From an uncultured Collinsella sp. (GTDB lineage: Bacteria; Actinomycetota; Coriobacteriia; Coriobacteriales; Coriobacteriaceae), in NCBI GenBank assembly GCA_900761995.1, contig CAAFEY010000077.1, positions 1 through 7,118 on the forward strand: a stretch of DNA of 7,118 nt. The letters are read 5' to 3'. A program made the translations under genes and the position numbers. Positions 6,232 to 7,118 of this stretch are shown here, in pieces (position 1 is the stretch's first letter; each line of letters starts with the position of its first letter). Below the pieces are notes generated by a model, which was not told where the DNA came from, ran no database searches, and saw only the letters and a list, made by a program, of their open reading frames with translations.

Positions 6232-6289
6232 CGGCAGTTAGGGACGTTCCTAAACTGCCGGCCGAAAAGGAACGTCCTCAACTGCCGGC
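6232..6289. repeat. Compact group of short direct and inverted repeats
   Basis: A dyad has outer arms CGGCAGTT (6232-6239) and AACTGCCG (6253-6260), with an imperfect inner AGGGACGTTCCT (6240-6251). The right part, AGGGACGTTCCTAAACTGCC plus GGC (6240-6262), is repeated directly with minor changes at 6268-6289. The unit, read on the minus strand, is a CGGCAGTT-type half followed by AGG-ACGTTCC. It lies between the two divergent promoters, and its right end touches the -35 area of the rightward one. It may be operators or a REP-like dispersed repeat. I recall similar intergenic units in Collinsella but cannot check this here. Confidence 0.6.
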
Positions 6290-6311
6290 TTTTTGGGGTG
6301 CTGGGTATAAT
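6282..6311 (+). promoter_or_regulatory. Rightward promoter with perfect TATAAT
   Basis: TATAAT at 6306-6311 lies 38 bases before the ATG of the zinc-ribbon gene. At the expected -35 distance (about 6282-6288) the sequence is only CTGCCGG, the end of the last repeat copy. The -35 is therefore weak and activity may need an activator. AAGGAG (6338-6343) is the Shine-Dalgarno sequence for the ATG at 6349. Confidence 0.6.
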
Positions 6312-6348
6312 CGTCGTATTGCATTGAAATGTGGCGAAAGGAGTGGCA

Positions 6349-7118
6349 ATGTCTCGGTATTGCGCCTCGTGCGGCAAGCTTCTTGCAGATGATGCCAAGT
6401 TCTGCACCTCGTGCGGTGCACCCGTTGAGCAAACAGCCGCGAGCGATAGCCAGCCCGCTTTTGAGCAGACCGGCTCCCTTGATGCGCCGCAAGCCAAGGC
6501 GGACGACTCCCTCGCCTATAGCCCCGACCCCGCCGCAAGGACCGAGGCCGTCGAGACCACGCAGCGCATACCCGTCGCGAGCGGCTCGCCCCAACAGCAG
6601 CCGGTTCCCGCATACGTGCCCGCTTCGCCACAGACCCCCGCTCCCAAAAAGAGCGGCACCGGGCCGCTTATCGCCGTTATCGTTGTGCTGGTGGCGATCA
6701 TCATCGCCCTGGTCATTTTCTTTGTGATCAAGCCTTTCGACAACGCCGGTACGCAGACGACCGCCGAGGTTACCAAGCTGCACCACGATGTTGACGATGA
6801 TGACCTTGAGCCTCTCGGCGATCCCAATAGCCTTTACGACGATGACGATGATGACGAGGATGGCGGCGAAGCAACGCTCTCTGAGCAGAACCTCTACCGC
6901 CGACTGAGCGAATACTACGACCTGCTCGAAGATCTCGACAGCCAGGTCCGTGGCTGCGCGCAGAACTTCAACGGCAACTATCTGGAAGAGGATCGAACCA
7001 CCCGTCAAAATCTCGCCGACGTCGCCGAGCGCACGGAGGACACCATCGAGCAGTATTACGACATCGTCGAGGACCTGGACGTCCCGACGAGCTCCAAGAA
7101 CTACAGCTCCTGGAAGGA
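6349..7118 (+). CDS. Zinc-ribbon single-pass membrane protein, 3' end beyond window
   Basis: The frame is open from ATG to the right edge (256 complete codons). An N-terminal zinc ribbon has C5, C8, C19 and C22 (YCASCGK ... FCTSCGA). A Pro/Gln/Ser/Ala-rich linker (about 28-102) leads to one hydrophobic segment (about 106-128, GPLIAVIVVLVAI... VIKP). The zinc ribbon and linker would be cytoplasmic. Beyond the membrane comes an acidic stretch (DVDDDD at 147-152; DDDDDDED at 164-171), then a helical, charged region (178-247) rich in Tyr, Glu and Asp that looks coiled-coil-like. No enzyme motif is visible. Many Gram-positive bacteria encode proteins with this zinc_ribbon_2 plus one-helix layout, with roles mostly unknown. 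AAGGAG lies five bases before the ATG. It is divergent from tmk and shares no operon in view. Confidence 0.85.
   Translation, partial: MSRYCASCGKLLADDAKFCTSCGAPVEQTAASDSQPAFEQTGSLDAPQAKADDSLAYSPDPAARTEAVETTQRIPVASGSPQQQPVPAYVPASPQTPAPKKSGTGPLIAVIVVLVAIIIALVIFFVIKPFDNAGTQTTAEVTKLHHDVDDDDLEPLGDPNSLYDDDDDDEDGGEATLSEQNLYRRLSEYYDLLEDLDSQVRGCAQNFNGNYLEEDRTTRQNLADVAERTEDTIEQYYDIVEDLDVPTSSKNYSSWK

Noticed and set aside
6257..6294. Rightward intrinsic terminator from GCCGGC pair followed by TTTTT
   Set aside because: The stem is only 6 bp with a 21-base loop, and no rightward gene lies upstream to be terminated. The T-run is better seen as part of the promoter spacer.
6250..7008. Minus-strand frame opposite the zinc-ribbon gene
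   Set aside because: The plus strand has a promoter, a ribosome binding site, a CxxC zinc ribbon and a membrane helix; the minus frame has none of these and runs into the intergenic repeats.

Overview
The window looks like part of the chromosome of a high-GC Gram-positive bacterium, most probably a Coriobacteriia member such as Collinsella or a relative. The coding DNA is GC-rich, yet the gene set and order (thymidylate kinase, DNA polymerase III delta-prime, PSP1/RicT protein) is the block known from Firmicutes. High GC combined with a low-GC-type gene order is typical of Coriobacteriia. The genus is an inference; no rRNA or other marker gene is present.

Layout, left to right. Positions 1-590 hold no convincing protein gene. 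They contain, in order: a probable leftward 5' leader (1 to about 185) behind a promoter with a perfect TATAAT; two adjacent GC-rich hairpins (290-336); and an AT-rich 217-bp element (340-556) bounded by a perfect 33-bp inverted repeat. Positions 591-6123 are a leftward gene cluster, in transcription order tmk, holB, ricT, a comF-family phosphoribosyltransferase gene, and a gene for a protein with a DUF559/Vsr-like nuclease-fold C-terminus. tmk/holB and holB/ricT are translationally coupled. A strong hairpin lies between ricT and comF and buries the comF ribosome binding site. Positions 6124-6348 are a divergent intergenic region with promoters on both strands and a compact group of short repeats. 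From 6349 to the right edge runs a rightward gene, cut by the window, for a membrane protein with an N-terminal zinc ribbon.

How the genes fit together. tmk makes dTDP for DNA synthesis, and HolB is a clamp-loader subunit. RicT belongs to the Fe-S Ric (Y-complex) proteins that steer RNase Y in Bacillus subtilis. ComFC-type proteins act in DNA uptake and related DNA metabolism. The cluster is therefore mainly nucleotide, replication and nucleic-acid housekeeping. Its last gene is a lineage-type protein of unknown role.

The most unusual items are the bounded inverted-repeat element, whose two ends each carry a 7-7-7 dyad; the structured leader with an operator-like dyad over its promoter; the RBS-burying hairpin ahead of comF with its TTG start; the long arginine-rich disordered tail and extra cysteine cluster of RicT; and the repeat cluster between the divergent promoters. 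None of these proves a new system. They are regulatory and mobile-element candidates that need comparative searches.
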